DNA of 64,000 nt, from assembly GCA_964540815.1 (NCBI GenBank), contig CAZIOH010000012.1, positions 1 through 64,000 of the forward strand. The letters run 5' to 3'. This stretch comes from CAZIOH01 sp964540815. GTDB lineage: Bacteria > Myxococcota_A > Polyangia > Fen-1088. The first letter of the stretch is position 1. Every line of letters starts with the position of its first letter. A program made the translations under genes and the position numbers. Below the pieces are notes generated by a model. It made no database searches. It was not told the origin of the DNA and worked only from the letters and a program-made list of their open reading frames with translations. Positions 47,539-59,027 of the stretch are shown here, in pieces.

Positions 47539-49229
47539 GCGCGGCGTCCCCCGCGGATCCACAGCACCACCCCGCAGGCCAGGCAGGCCACCGCGAACGC
47601 ATCGCCGAGGCGCACGTACGCGCCGCCGCGCTCGAGCAGCGCGACGTCGGCCAGAAGCCCGGTGGGTCCGGGCGGGGGCACGGCGTCGGGATTGACCGCG
47701 TCCGCCGCGCGCACCACCCGCCCGACCGCGTCGATGTGCGCCGAGACCCCGGTGTTGACCGCGCGGACCATGTCGAGTCGGTGCTCGACCGAGCGAAACA
47801 CGGCGAGCGCCAGGTGCTGGTAGGGCTCGGCGGTCTGGCCGAACCAGGCGTCGTTGGTGATGTTGACGAGCAGGTTGGGATCCTCGGCGGCCACCCGCCG
47901 CGAGAAGCCCGCCAGGATGTCCTCGTAGCAGATGAGTGGGCCGAGGCGATAGGTGTGGCCGTCGTGCTCGAAGGGGAAGGTGGTGACGAGGCGGCCGCGG
48001 CTGAAGTTGGAGGCCTCGGGGACGAGCCGGGTGAACCAGGGGATCGCATCGTAAAACGGGATGTACTCGCCGAAGATGAGCAGAAAGATCTTGTCGTAGG
48101 TCCCGGTGACCCGCCCCGCGGCATCGAGCATGATCGCGGTGTTGTAGGGGAAGCGATCCGGGCCCTCGAGAGGCGCCCGTCCGCGGGAATCGGCCATGGT
48201 GACCGCACCGAAGAGCAGCGGGACGGGCGGCGACCATCCTGCCCGCCGCGGATCCCCGGGCAAGAAGTCGTGGCGGAGATCGCGCGGCAGGACATACGGG
48301 TACGAGGACTCCGGCCAGATGACGAGATCGGCCGCGCGCCGCCCCGGCCCTGACGCCGCGAGCTTCGCCGACTCGGTCTGGTGAAGCAGGAGAAGGCGGG
48401 CGGCCTCGCCGGGATCCCACTTCTCCTCGATCCCGACGTTGGCCTGCACGATGCCCACCTGCGCGTGGGGGGCCGCGGCGCGCCGGGCATCCACCTGCCG
48501 GATGCGGAGGCCGCCGTACACCAGCACCGCGACCACCACCAGGGCCGGAACCGCGAGCGGGCGCAGCAGCGCCACCGGGCCGCTGCCGCGCGTGCGCGCG
48601 CGCGCGCGCCACGCGCGGAGCCCATCGTAAAGTGCGCCCGTGACCATCACGAGCACGAACGTGACGCCCATGGGTCCGGTCAGATCCGCGATCTGGATGA
48701 CCGGGACCACCCAGGCCTGCGAGATGGCGAGGTAGAAGGGAAAGATCTGGGGGACCAGCAGCTCGACGGTGACCATGGCCAGCGGCGCGACCCAGGCCAG
48801 CCCCACGTCCGGCCGCCGGCGCGCCAGGCGATGAACCGCGTAGGCCCAGAGCCCGAACTCGAGCCCCTGGTAGGCGGTGAGGAGCAACATGATGGGGATG
48901 GCCGCCAGCGCCGGCATGTGGGCGAAGCGCTCGAGCAGGCCGCGCATCCACCAGAACGCGATGGTGTTGGCCAGGAGGCCCGTCCACCATCCGTAGGCAA
49001 AGGCCCGGCGGGCTGTGGTGGAGGTCAGGGTGACGTGCAGGGACGGCCCGAGCGCGATCCACATGAGCGGCCACGCGTCGAAGCGCGGCACCGACAGCAC
49101 CATCAGGATCGCCGACAGCGCCGACCACCCAAGATCGCGGCCAAGACCGCGGGCGAGATCGCGGGCCCGGGCCCGCGCGATCTCGGCGCCCGCCGTCGAC
49201 GGGGCGCCCGCGGCGGCGCCGTCCGTCAC
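47511..49229 (-). CDS. lnt: Apolipoprotein N-acyltransferase
   Basis: 572 residues from a GTG at 49229 that overlaps the upstream methyltransferase stop (GTGA). Lnt adds the third acyl chain to lipoproteins in the inner membrane. Hydrophobic N-terminal helices (about 30-215) are followed by the nitrilase-like periplasmic domain with the catalytic triad visible: Glu in LVIWPESSYPYV, Lys in YDKIFLLIFGEYIPF and Cys in LGPLICYEDILAGF. A last helix closes the protein (FAVACLACGVVLWI). Longer upstream frames are shadows of the methyltransferase. This window alone encodes at least five putative lipoproteins that would be its substrates. Confidence 0.95.
   Translation of the reverse strand: MTDGAAAGAPSTAGAEIARARARDLARGLGRDLGWSALSAILMVLSVPRFDAWPLMWIALGPSLHVTLTSTTARRAFAYGWWTGLLANTIAFWWMRGLLERFAHMPALAAIPIMLLLTAYQGLEFGLWAYAVHRLARRRPDVGLAWVAPLAMVTVELLVPQIFPFYLAISQAWVVPVIQIADLTGPMGVTFVLVMVTGALYDGLRAWRARARTRGSGPVALLRPLAVPALVVVAVLVYGGLRIRQVDARRAAAPHAQVGIVQANVGIEEKWDPGEAARLLLLHQTESAKLAASGPGRRAADLVIWPESSYPYVLPRDLRHDFLPGDPRRAGWSPPVPLLFGAVTMADSRGRAPLEGPDRFPYNTAIMLDAAGRVTGTYDKIFLLIFGEYIPFYDAIPWFTRLVPEASNFSRGRLVTTFPFEHDGHTYRLGPLICYEDILAGFSRRVAAEDPNLLVNITNDAWFGQTAEPYQHLALAVFRSVEHRLDMVRAVNTGVSAHIDAVGRVVRAADAVNPDAVPPPGPTGLLADVALLERGGAYVRLGDAFAVACLACGVVLWIRGGRRAHSARKKNG
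48587..48609. repeat. Alternating CG/TG tract inside lnt
   Basis: 23 nt of strictly alternating pyrimidine-purine sequence (CGCGCGTGCGCG...), encoding an Arg/Ala stretch in a loop of Lnt. Such tracts can adopt left-handed (Z) DNA and are prone to slippage. Confidence 0.8.
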
Positions 49230-50797
49230 TGCCGCCGTCCTCCCGAGCGTTGTCCCGGCCGTCCTCCCGGCCGTTGTCCCGGCGGTCCTCCGGGCCCGGG
49301 CCGGCTTGCCGGCCCGCGGGGTGGCTGGCCAGGCGGGGAGCGGCTGGCGGGCGCGCTCCCGTCGGCCGGCATCTCGTAGCGCAGGAGGCGCACCTCGAGG
49401 GGACCGTTGAAGAGCTTGTGCGTGATCACCGGACGCCAGGGCACCGGCTCCGCCCAGCTCGCGCTCCCCGACAGCACCACGATCCCCCAGCCCGCGAAGC
49501 GCCGGAAGGCCTCGGCCATCCCGCGGTAGAGGCCCACCAGCTTGAGGCGCTGGATCTCCGCCTCGCGTTCCTCCTCGGTGGCGTCGGCAAACCCCACCCG
49601 CAGTCGCCCGGGCGGCTGCAGGCCCGCCGCTCCCGCGCTCGAGGTCGAGGTCGAGAAGCGTGCGCGGCCGCTGCCCGAAGCCCCGCCCTGGGGGCGGGGC
49701 GGCGCGAACAGGCGCCCGGCGGCCGCATCGGGCATCATCCGCTCTCCGTAGGGCGGGTTCAGCACCAGGTCCCCGGCGCCCGAAGATCGTGGGCGCGCCT
49801 CGCGCACGTCCGCCTGCTCGAAGACGAGATCGTCCGCCACCCCGGCGGCCGCGGCGTTCCGTCGCGCGGCCTCGAGCGCCGGGCCGAAGCGATCCGCGCA
49901 CAGGATGGGCGCCGGCGCCGCCGGCAGGATGCGCCCGCGGGCCTCGTCGACGAGCCGCCGGAAGTCGCGCTCCCAGGTGGTGCCCGCGTAGCCGGGCCAG
50001 CGCTGAAAACCAAACGTGCGCCGCAGCCCCGGGGCAATCTGGCGCGCGATCAGCGCGTGCTCGATGGGCAGCGTCCCCGAGCCGGCCATCGGATCCCAGA
50101 ACGGCAGGGCCGGGTCGACGCGGCCGAGGGTCAGGATGGCCGCCGCCAGGCTCTCCTTGAGGGGCGCATCGGTCATCGCCACCCGGTAGCCGCGCCGGTG
50201 CAGGGGCTCGCCCGCCAGATCCAAGAACACCTTGGCCTCGCCCGCGTGAAGGTGGAGGCGGATGCTGACGTCCGGATCGCGCGCGTTCACGTCGGGCCTG
50301 GCGCCGAGCCCGTCGCGCAAGGCATCGACGATCCCGTCCTTGACCTTCAGCGCCGCGAAGCCACTGTGGGTGAGCTCGGGTGTGTCGCTGACGTCGGCGA
50401 AGACGGCGATGGTCCGCTGCGCGTCGAGCCAGGCCCTCCACTCGAGGCCGCGCGCACCGGCGTAGAGCGCGGCCGCGTCGGGTGCCGACCACCGCCCGAG
50501 CTCCACCAGCACCCGCATGGCCACGCGCGCGTGCAGGCACACGCGCATGCCCATCTCCATGGGGCCCTCGAACCAGACCCCGCCCGCATCCCCCCGGGCC
50601 CCGGCGATGCGCAGGGCCGCGATCTCGCGGCGCAGGGCCCCTTCGGTGCCCCGGGCGCAGGTGACGAAGAAGCGCAGCTGCCCCGCGCCCGGCCCGCCCG
50701 CTTCTCGGTGCGGCGCAACGAGCGTCGCTGCATCCGGCGTCGACGCGGATGCGTCGTCGGTGGGGTCCTCGGTCGACTCTTCAGCCGCGGTCGTCAA
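49226..50797 (-). CDS. rlmL: THUMP-domain 23S rRNA (guanine-N2)-methyltransferase (RlmL-like)
   Basis: 523 residues. A THUMP RNA-binding domain comes first (FFVTCARGTEGALRREIAAL, FADVSDTPELTHSGFAALKV). The methyltransferase follows, with GYRVAMTDAPLKESLAAAIL, DPMAGSGTLPIEHALIARQI and the catalytic LNPPYGERM at about residues 346-354. Right after NPPYGER lies a Gly/Ser-rich insert of about 50 residues before the C-terminal strands. A Pro/Gly/Arg-rich tail of about 50 residues ends the protein. It starts 18 nt after atpC and is coupled to lnt by GTGA, so it probably belongs to the ATP synthase transcription unit. It corresponds to the N-terminal (RlmL) half of E. coli RlmKL. Confidence 0.88.
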   Translation of the reverse strand: MTTAAEESTEDPTDDASASTPDAATLVAPHREAGGPGAGQLRFFVTCARGTEGALRREIAALRIAGARGDAGGVWFEGPMEMGMRVCLHARVAMRVLVELGRWSAPDAAALYAGARGLEWRAWLDAQRTIAVFADVSDTPELTHSGFAALKVKDGIVDALRDGLGARPDVNARDPDVSIRLHLHAGEAKVFLDLAGEPLHRRGYRVAMTDAPLKESLAAAILTLGRVDPALPFWDPMAGSGTLPIEHALIARQIAPGLRRTFGFQRWPGYAGTTWERDFRRLVDEARGRILPAAPAPILCADRFGPALEAARRNAAAAGVADDLVFEQADVREARPRSSGAGDLVLNPPYGERMMPDAAAGRLFAPPRPQGGASGSGRARFSTSTSSAGAAGLQPPGRLRVGFADATEEEREAEIQRLKLVGLYRGMAEAFRRFAGWGIVVLSGSASWAEPVPWRPVITHKLFNGPLEVRLLRYEMPADGSAPASRSPPGQPPRGPASRPGPGGPPGQRPGGRPGQRSGGRRQ

Positions 50798-50815
50798 CCT
50801 GCATGCCCGCGTCTA

Positions 50816-51280
50816 TCAAGCAGACGCGGGGCGTTCGGAGGCATTGACCTGGGCGAGGGCCCAGTCACGCCGCACCAGCAGCGCCGCGTACGCGCCGTCG
50901 AGCTCCTGTTTCCAGGCCGCGATCTCGGCCTCGGCCCGCGCCAGATCCTTGGCCGCCACCGCCCGATCGATCCCGGAGGCGGCCACCGCCCGGTCCACCA
51001 GCACCAGCACGCGATCGACGGGCTTGGCGTCCGGCTTGGTGTCGCCAGTCCCCTTGGTCCCGGCCACCGGCGCCACCTGCAAGAACCCCTCGCCCACCGC
51101 CAGCACGTGGCTGCGCCCCCCGCCGCTCGTGCGGTAGGTCAGGACCCCGGGCTTGAGGGCCGCCATCAGCGGGATGTGCTCGGGCAGCACCCCGAACTCC
51201 CCCTCCTGCCCGGGCGCCGTGACCTCGTCGATGTCCGCCTCGACCACCGCCCCGACCGGCGTTGTGACAGAAAATCGCAT
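50816..51280 (-). CDS. atpC: ATP synthase epsilon subunit
   Basis: 154 residues. The beta-sandwich signature is present: FSVTTPVGAVVEADIDEVTA, GEFGVLPEHIPLMAALKPG, LAVGEGFLQVAP. The helical C-terminal part has an insert (GTKGTGDTKPDAKPVD) and a two-helix segment (ARAEAEIAAWKQELDGAYAA). AAGGAAG lies just before the ATG. It is the last ATP synthase gene in the unit; the rlmL-like gene follows after 18 nt. Confidence 0.95.
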   Translation of the reverse strand: MRFSVTTPVGAVVEADIDEVTAPGQEGEFGVLPEHIPLMAALKPGVLTYRTSGGGRSHVLAVGEGFLQVAPVAGTKGTGDTKPDAKPVDRVLVLVDRAVAASGIDRAVAAKDLARAEAEIAAWKQELDGAYAALLVRRDWALAQVNASERPASA

Positions 51281-51325
51281 GTTCTTCCTTTCTCCTCTGC
51301 TCCAGCTCGCGGGCGAACGCCCCCG

Positions 51326-52771
<1,446 letters not shown>

Positions 52772-52877
52772 GGCTGTCATTCCTTGATCGTTCCGGTGTT
52801 TCGCTGTGGATGTCGACTGGAAAAATCCCGCGCCTGGCCCTTGGCCGCCGGCGCCCTCCGCGCCGGTGTGGGCCGGC

Positions 52878-53762
52878 TCACCCCTTGAGGGCCTCCGCGC
52901 CGCCCACGATCTCCATCAGCTCCTTGGTGATGGCGGCCTGCCGCGCCCGGTTGTACTGCAGGGTGAGCGACGAGATGATGTCGCGCGCGTTGTTGGTCGC
53001 GTTGTCCATGGCGGTCATGCGCGCGCCGAACTCCGAGGCGATCGATTCGAGGCAGGCGCGGTAGATCTGCGACTCCACGAACAGCGGGATCAACGCCGAC
53101 AGCAGGGCCTCGCGATCCGGCTCGTAGGTGAAGTCCACCGGAGAGATCCCGGCCGCCCCGGCCGCGGCGGCGGCCACCTCGCTCGCGCTGGGCAGGATCG
53201 GGACGATCTGCTCGATCACCACCCGCTGCTGGATGGCCGAGGCGAACTGGTTGTAGACGAGATGGACGGTGTCCACGGTGCCGTCGGCGAAGGACTGGGT
53301 CACGCTGCGGGCCAGCTCCTTGGCCCGCTCGGCCGCGGTCTCCCCCGAGACCCCGGGGTGCTCGTGCTTGGCCCCCGGCTTGCGTCGCTTGTAGAAGTCG
53401 CGGCCCTTCTTGCCGACCACCAGCAGCGACAGCTCGGCCCCCGGGTTCTCGACCTGGAAGCGGGTCACCGCCCGGAACACGTTGGCGTTGAGCCCGCCCG
53501 CGAGCCCGCGATCGGAGGTGATGACCACCAGCGCCGCGCGGTTGCCGGTCCGGACCTGCAGGAGCGGGTGGGCGTCCCCGCCCGCGCGGAAGGCGATCTC
53601 GGACACCGCCGCCCAGAGGGCGTTGGCGTACGGGCGCGCGGCCACGATGGCGTCCTGCGCGCGCCGCAGGCGGGCGGCAGACACCAGCTTCATGGCGCGG
53701 GTGATCTTCTGGCTGGACTTGACGGAGGCGATCCGCGTCCGTATCGACTTGAGGGAGGGCAT
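52878..53762 (-). CDS. atpG: ATP synthase gamma subunit
   Basis: 294 residues. N-terminal coiled-coil (SLKSIRTRIASVKSSQKITR, AMKLVSAARLRRAQDAI) and C-terminal helix (ASEFGARMTAMDNATNNARD, YNRARQAAITKELMEIVGGA) are the family hallmarks. GLAGGLNANVFR marks the middle domain. It is the central rotor stalk of F1. The gap to atpD is 106 nt and holds no recognisable gene. Confidence 0.97.
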   Translation of the reverse strand: MPSLKSIRTRIASVKSSQKITRAMKLVSAARLRRAQDAIVAARPYANALWAAVSEIAFRAGGDAHPLLQVRTGNRAALVVITSDRGLAGGLNANVFRAVTRFQVENPGAELSLLVVGKKGRDFYKRRKPGAKHEHPGVSGETAAERAKELARSVTQSFADGTVDTVHLVYNQFASAIQQRVVIEQIVPILPSASEVAAAAAGAAGISPVDFTYEPDREALLSALIPLFVESQIYRACLESIASEFGARMTAMDNATNNARDIISSLTLQYNRARQAAITKELMEIVGGAEALKG

Positions 53763-53777
53763 GCGCGGTGGACCCGA

Positions 53778-55310
<1,533 letters not shown>

Positions 55311-55330
55311 GTGGTGTGTGGCTTTCTTTG

Positions 55331-55378
55331 CTCGTTCTCGTTCGTTCTCGTTCGTCTCGGGTCGGGTCGGGTCGGGTT
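55331..55378. repeat. Short tandem repeats between atpH and atpA
   Basis: Two runs: TCGTTCTCGT repeated about 2.3 times, then GGGTC/CGGGT repeated four times. They lie in the untranslated spacer between atpH and atpA, where they could affect mRNA folding and the translation of atpA. Confidence 0.75.
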
Positions 55379-55426
55379 CTGGGTCTCGGGCGGCTGGCCG
55401 GCGGCCCGGTCTGGGTCGGCTGAGGG

Positions 55427-55972
55427 CTAGTTCAGGAGCCGCTGGCGCAACCCTTCGAGCTGGGAGCGAACACTGCCGTCCAGCACCAGATCTCCCACGT
55501 GCGCCACGATACCGCCGATCAAACTGGCGTCCACCGCGGTCTCGATGATCACCTTGCGTCCGGTGCGCCGCTCGAGGGCCGCCCGCACCCGCGCCAGATC
55601 CCCCGGGCCGAGAGGGGTCGCGGTCGAGACCTTGGCCCGCACCTGGCCAGCCCGCTCGTCGGCCAGGCGCCGGTAGGCCCGCGATATCCCGGGCAGGAGC
55701 CTCAGCCGTCCCCGCTCGAGCAGGAGCTGAACGAAGCGCTGCACCGAAGGGGACGGCGCCACCCGCGGCAGGAGCGCGCGCAGGATGGCCTGCTTCTCCG
55801 AGAGCTTGACGATGGGGTTCTCCATCGACATGCGCAGATCGTGCGAGCCGAGGTAGACGGCCGCCAGCGCGGCGAGCTCCTCTCCATACCGCTCGAAGGC
55901 GCTCTCGCTCACCCCGAGCTCGAACAGGGCCTTGGCGTAGCGCCGGGCGATGGAGCCACCGAGGGCCGCCAT
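55427..55972 (-). CDS. atpH: ATP synthase delta subunit
   Basis: 181 residues. IARRYAKALFELGVSESAFE at the start and VIIETAVDASLIGGIVAHVG, DLVLDGSVRSQLEGLRQRLL at the end are diagnostic. It links the peripheral stalk to the F1 head. The ATG shares a base with the stop of the b-subunit gene (TGATG). Confidence 0.96.
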   Translation of the reverse strand: MAALGGSIARRYAKALFELGVSESAFERYGEELAALAAVYLGSHDLRMSMENPIVKLSEKQAILRALLPRVAPSPSVQRFVQLLLERGRLRLLPGISRAYRRLADERAGQVRAKVSTATPLGPGDLARVRAALERRTGRKVIIETAVDASLIGGIVAHVGDLVLDGSVRSQLEGLRQRLLN

Positions 55973-56871
55973 CAGACAGGGCCCCCGGCCGAAATCGGCA
56001 AAGTGTCCGGAGCGGACCCCGGTACGGCCCCGCCGCCGGTGGCCAGCGCGGGGGTCCCAACGGCGGGCGCGGGTCGCGTCGCCGCGGTCGCCTCGGTGTC
56101 CACCAGGAACTTGTCGAGGAAGCGCTGCTGGTCGGCCGGGCCCACCACCCGCCGCAGGATGTCCTCGGCGATCCCGAGGGCCACCTCAGCCGACTCCCGC
56201 CGCAGCTTGACCTCCGCCTCCCGGATCTGCTGCTCGACGAGGAAGCTCGTCTCCTCGGCGATGCGCCGGGCCCGGACGTCGGCGGCGGCGATCAGGCGTT
56301 GCTTCTCGGCCTCGGCCTCCGCCTTGATGTTCTCCCGCAAGCTCGCGAGCTCGTTCTCGAGGCGCGCCAGCCGCTGCTCCTGGACCGCCAGCTTGGCCTC
56401 CGCCGCCGCGCGCAGCTCGGCGGCCGACGCCAGGTCACCCTTCAGCTGGTGGTGGCGCGCGGCCAGCATCTTGTTGATCGCCCCGCCCCCGAATTTGACC
56501 AGGACGAACAGCAGGACCGCGAAGTTCAGCAGCTGCAGCCCGAGCTTCCCCGGCGCGAGCGTGGGCCCGTGTGCCTCGCCCTCTCCCTCGCCCTCGGCGT
56601 GTGCCTCGCCGTGCTCGGCCGGCGCTGCCTCCGCACCCCCTGGCTCGGCCGCGCGCAGGGTTCCCCCCACCGCCGCACGCAGCGCCTTCGACCACCCCTC
56701 GACCGATGCCAATGCCGATGCCGACCGACCGAACGACCGTCCCAGGGGCATCCAAGCCGCGGGCGTCGCCGGACCGACGGCCGGCGCCAGGACCAGCATC
56801 GCCGCCAGCATGAGGACCCGGGTGCGGCGCATGGCCTGGGAGCTCCTGGTGCTTCTCTGGTCGATCATCAT
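55972..56871 (-). CDS. atpF: ATP synthase b subunit with signal-like N-terminal extension
   Basis: 299 residues from the ATG at 56871, overlapping the b' stop (ATGA). A signal-peptide-like segment (RRTRVLMLAAMLVLAPAVG) and an acidic/His linker (EHGEAHAEGEGEGEAHG) precede the real membrane helix (LGLQLLNFAVLLFVLVKFGG, about 120-140). A long Ala/Glu/Arg coiled coil follows (AEAKLAVQEQRLARLENELA onward) and then a Pro/Ala-rich tail. It forms the peripheral stalk with b'. The extension resembles that of other deltaproteobacterial AtpF proteins and is unlike the short E. coli b. Confidence 0.9.
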   Translation of the reverse strand: MMIDQRSTRSSQAMRRTRVLMLAAMLVLAPAVGPATPAAWMPLGRSFGRSASALASVEGWSKALRAAVGGTLRAAEPGGAEAAPAEHGEAHAEGEGEGEAHGPTLAPGKLGLQLLNFAVLLFVLVKFGGGAINKMLAARHHQLKGDLASAAELRAAAEAKLAVQEQRLARLENELASLRENIKAEAEAEKQRLIAAADVRARRIAEETSFLVEQQIREAEVKLRRESAEVALGIAEDILRRVVGPADQQRFLDKFLVDTEATAATRPAPAVGTPALATGGGAVPGSAPDTLPISAGGPV

Positions 56872-57368
56872 CCCGTCACCTGCCGCCCGAGGATGCGGGC
56901 CGCCGCCTGGGTGGCGATCTCGGCGGCGCCGGCCTTGAGTCGCACGCGCTCGGCGGCCACCGTGGCGTCGAGCCGACCGGCGGCCGCGTGCAGGGTCCGC
57001 TGGGCCGCGGCCTGGGCCTCCGCCACCAGCTTCTGCTCGTGCGCTTGCGCCTCCGCCCGGGCCCGGGACCGCTCCCCGCTGCCCACCCGGCGGGCCTCGG
57101 CCATCCGCGCCTCCACCCGCGACAGCCGCTCGGCCGCGTCGGTCTCCATCCGGGCCGCGTCCTTGCGGTATCCGTCGACCCGCGTGACCCGTTCGCTCCG
57201 GACCCGCAGGTAGGGTTTCCACAGGAACTGATTGAGGATGAAGGCCAGCACCAGGAACAGTCCGAGCTGGACGAAGACGGTGCCGTCGATGTCGATGAGC
57301 TGGGGCGCGTGCGACCGCGCGGCCGTGGTTGTTTCCAATAATAGGGCAAGCGATGGGGTGGCTGACAT
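56868..57368 (-). CDS. atpF2: ATP synthase b' subunit
   Basis: 166 residues. One membrane helix (VFVQLGLFLVLAFILNQFLW) is followed by WKPYLRVRSERVTRVDGYRK and a long coiled coil. It is the first gene of the ATP synthase run b', b, delta, alpha, gamma, beta, epsilon. The a (atpB) and c (atpE) membrane subunits are not in the window and must be elsewhere. No Shine-Dalgarno is visible. Confidence 0.9.
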   Translation of the reverse strand: MSATPSLALLLETTTAARSHAPQLIDIDGTVFVQLGLFLVLAFILNQFLWKPYLRVRSERVTRVDGYRKDAARMETDAAERLSRVEARMAEARRVGSGERSRARAEAQAHEQKLVAEAQAAAQRTLHAAAGRLDATVAAERVRLKAGAAEIATQAAARILGRQVTG

Positions 57369-57389
57369 TGGTTCTGAAAACCCGCGCGT

Positions 57390-57418
57390 GCGTTACCAAA
57401 TCCTCGCGCCGGAGTCAA
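57390..57418 (-). promoter_or_regulatory. Candidate promoter of the ATP synthase operon
   Basis: On the minus strand TTGACT (57413-57418, five of six to the -35 consensus) is followed after 17 nt by TAACGC (57390-57395, a weak -10). It lies at the very end of accC and just before the b' gene, so the operon need not depend on read-through from accC. Confidence 0.4.
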
Positions 57419-57419
57419 C

Positions 57420-58946
57420 TCAGGGCCGGCGCCAGGCCGACGGCTCGACCCCCGAGACGTCGAGCCCGAGGTCGCGTCCGACGCCTTCCGCCCGGGCCGC
57501 GAGGGCCGCCGCGATCACCGCGAAGTCCTGGCTGTCGGCATCGGTCGCCACCGGAGCGAGGTCGGCCCGGTGCCGCTCGATGAAGCCGGTGTCGTAGTCG
57601 CCGGCGAGGAACCGCGGGTGGCGCAGCATCCGCCGGTGGAAGGCGAGGTTGGTGCGAATCCCCCCCACGTGGTACTCGGCGAGCGCCCGCCGCATCCGCT
57701 CGAGGGCCGCCGCGCGCGTGTCCGCGAAGGCGCACAGCTTGGAGATCATCGGATCGTAGTGGGTGGAGATCACGCTGCCGACCTCGACCCCCGAATCGTC
57801 GCGGATGCCCGGCCCGGCCGGGACCTGCAGCGAGGTCAGCCTCCCGGGAGACGGCAGGAACTTCACCGGATCCTCGGCGTAGATCCTGCACTCGATCGCC
57901 GCCCCGCGCCGCGGGACCTCCCCCGCCGCGACCGCCGCCGCCGGCAGCCGTCCGCCCGCCGCCACGTCGATCTGCCAGCGGACCAGATCCACCCCGGTCA
58001 CGAGCTCGGTCACGGGGTGCTCGACCTGCAGGCGGGTGTTCATCTCGAGGAAGAAGAAGCTCCGCGACGCCCCGTCGAACAGCATCTCGATGGTCCCCGC
58101 GCCCACGTAGCCGACCGAGCGCGCCGCCCGCACCGCCACCGCGCCCATGCGGGCGCGCAGCTCGTCGTCGATGGCGGGCGACGGCGACTCCTCGATCACC
58201 TTCTGGTTGCGGCGCTGGATCGAACAGTCGCGCTCGCCGAGGTGCACCACGTTGCCGTGGGTGTCGGCGAAGACCTGGATCTCGATGTGGCGCGGGCGGA
58301 CGATGGCCTTCTCCAGGTAGACGGCGTCGTCGGCGAAGGCGGCCTTGGCCTCTCGCCGGGCCGACGCCAGGGCCGCCTCGAGCTCCGACTCCGCGGCGAC
58401 GAGCCGCATGCCCCGCCCTCCGCCGCCCGCCGCCGCCTTGAGCAGGACCGGGTAGCCGATGCGCGCGGCCGCCGCCCGCGCCTCGGCGGGCGACGCGAAC
58501 CCCTGGCCGGCGGCGCCGTTGTCGCCTGGCACCACCGGCACCCCGGCCTTCTCCATCAGCGCGCGGGCCGAGGTCTTGCCGCCCATCGCGCGGATCGCCG
58601 ACGGCGGGGGGCCGATGAAGATGGCGCCCGCGCGGGCCACCGCCTCGGCGAAGTCGGCGTTCTCCGAGAGAAACCCGTAGCCGGGATGAACCGCGTCGGC
58701 GCCCGTGCGGGCGATCGCCCCGAGCAGGCGATCGACCGCCAGGTAGCTCTCGCGCGCGGGCGCCGGCCCGAGCAGCACCGCCTCGTCGGCCATCCGGACG
58801 TGCACCGCCTCGCGGTCGGCCTCCGAGTAGACCGCCACCGTCCCGATCCCGACCTCGCGACAGGCGCGGATCACCCGGCAGGCGATCTCACCGCGGTTGG
58901 CGATGAGGATCTTGCGAATCGGACGGAGCGCGCGCGTCTCGGGCAT
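57420..58946 (-). CDS. accC: Biotin carboxylase subunit of an acyl-CoA carboxylase
   Basis: 508 residues from the ATG at 58946, chosen because family homology starts at RKILIANRGEIACRVIRACR. ATP-grasp and catalytic motifs are complete: LLKAAAGGGGRGMRLV, HLGERDCSIQRRNQKVIEES, FFFLEMNTRLQVEHPVTELV and ECRIYAEDP. It carboxylates biotin on a carrier protein. It is slightly longer than acetyl-CoA carboxylase AccC and lacks a fused biotin domain; it may serve acetyl- or propionyl-CoA carboxylase. No partner subunit is nearby. It sits between the FliB-like gene and the ATP synthase genes, same strand. Confidence 0.92.
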   Translation of the reverse strand: MPETRALRPIRKILIANRGEIACRVIRACREVGIGTVAVYSEADREAVHVRMADEAVLLGPAPARESYLAVDRLLGAIARTGADAVHPGYGFLSENADFAEAVARAGAIFIGPPPSAIRAMGGKTSARALMEKAGVPVVPGDNGAAGQGFASPAEARAAAARIGYPVLLKAAAGGGGRGMRLVAAESELEAALASARREAKAAFADDAVYLEKAIVRPRHIEIQVFADTHGNVVHLGERDCSIQRRNQKVIEESPSPAIDDELRARMGAVAVRAARSVGYVGAGTIEMLFDGASRSFFFLEMNTRLQVEHPVTELVTGVDLVRWQIDVAAGGRLPAAAVAAGEVPRRGAAIECRIYAEDPVKFLPSPGRLTSLQVPAGPGIRDDSGVEVGSVISTHYDPMISKLCAFADTRAAALERMRRALAEYHVGGIRTNLAFHRRMLRHPRFLAGDYDTGFIERHRADLAPVATDADSQDFAVIAAALAARAEGVGRDLGLDVSGVEPSAWRRP

Positions 58947-59027
58947 CGACCCATTTGACCACGACCCCCGCGACGCGGCCACCGCGCCCGGTCGCGACGG
59001 CTCGGCGCCAGGCGGCGCCCGCCTCGC

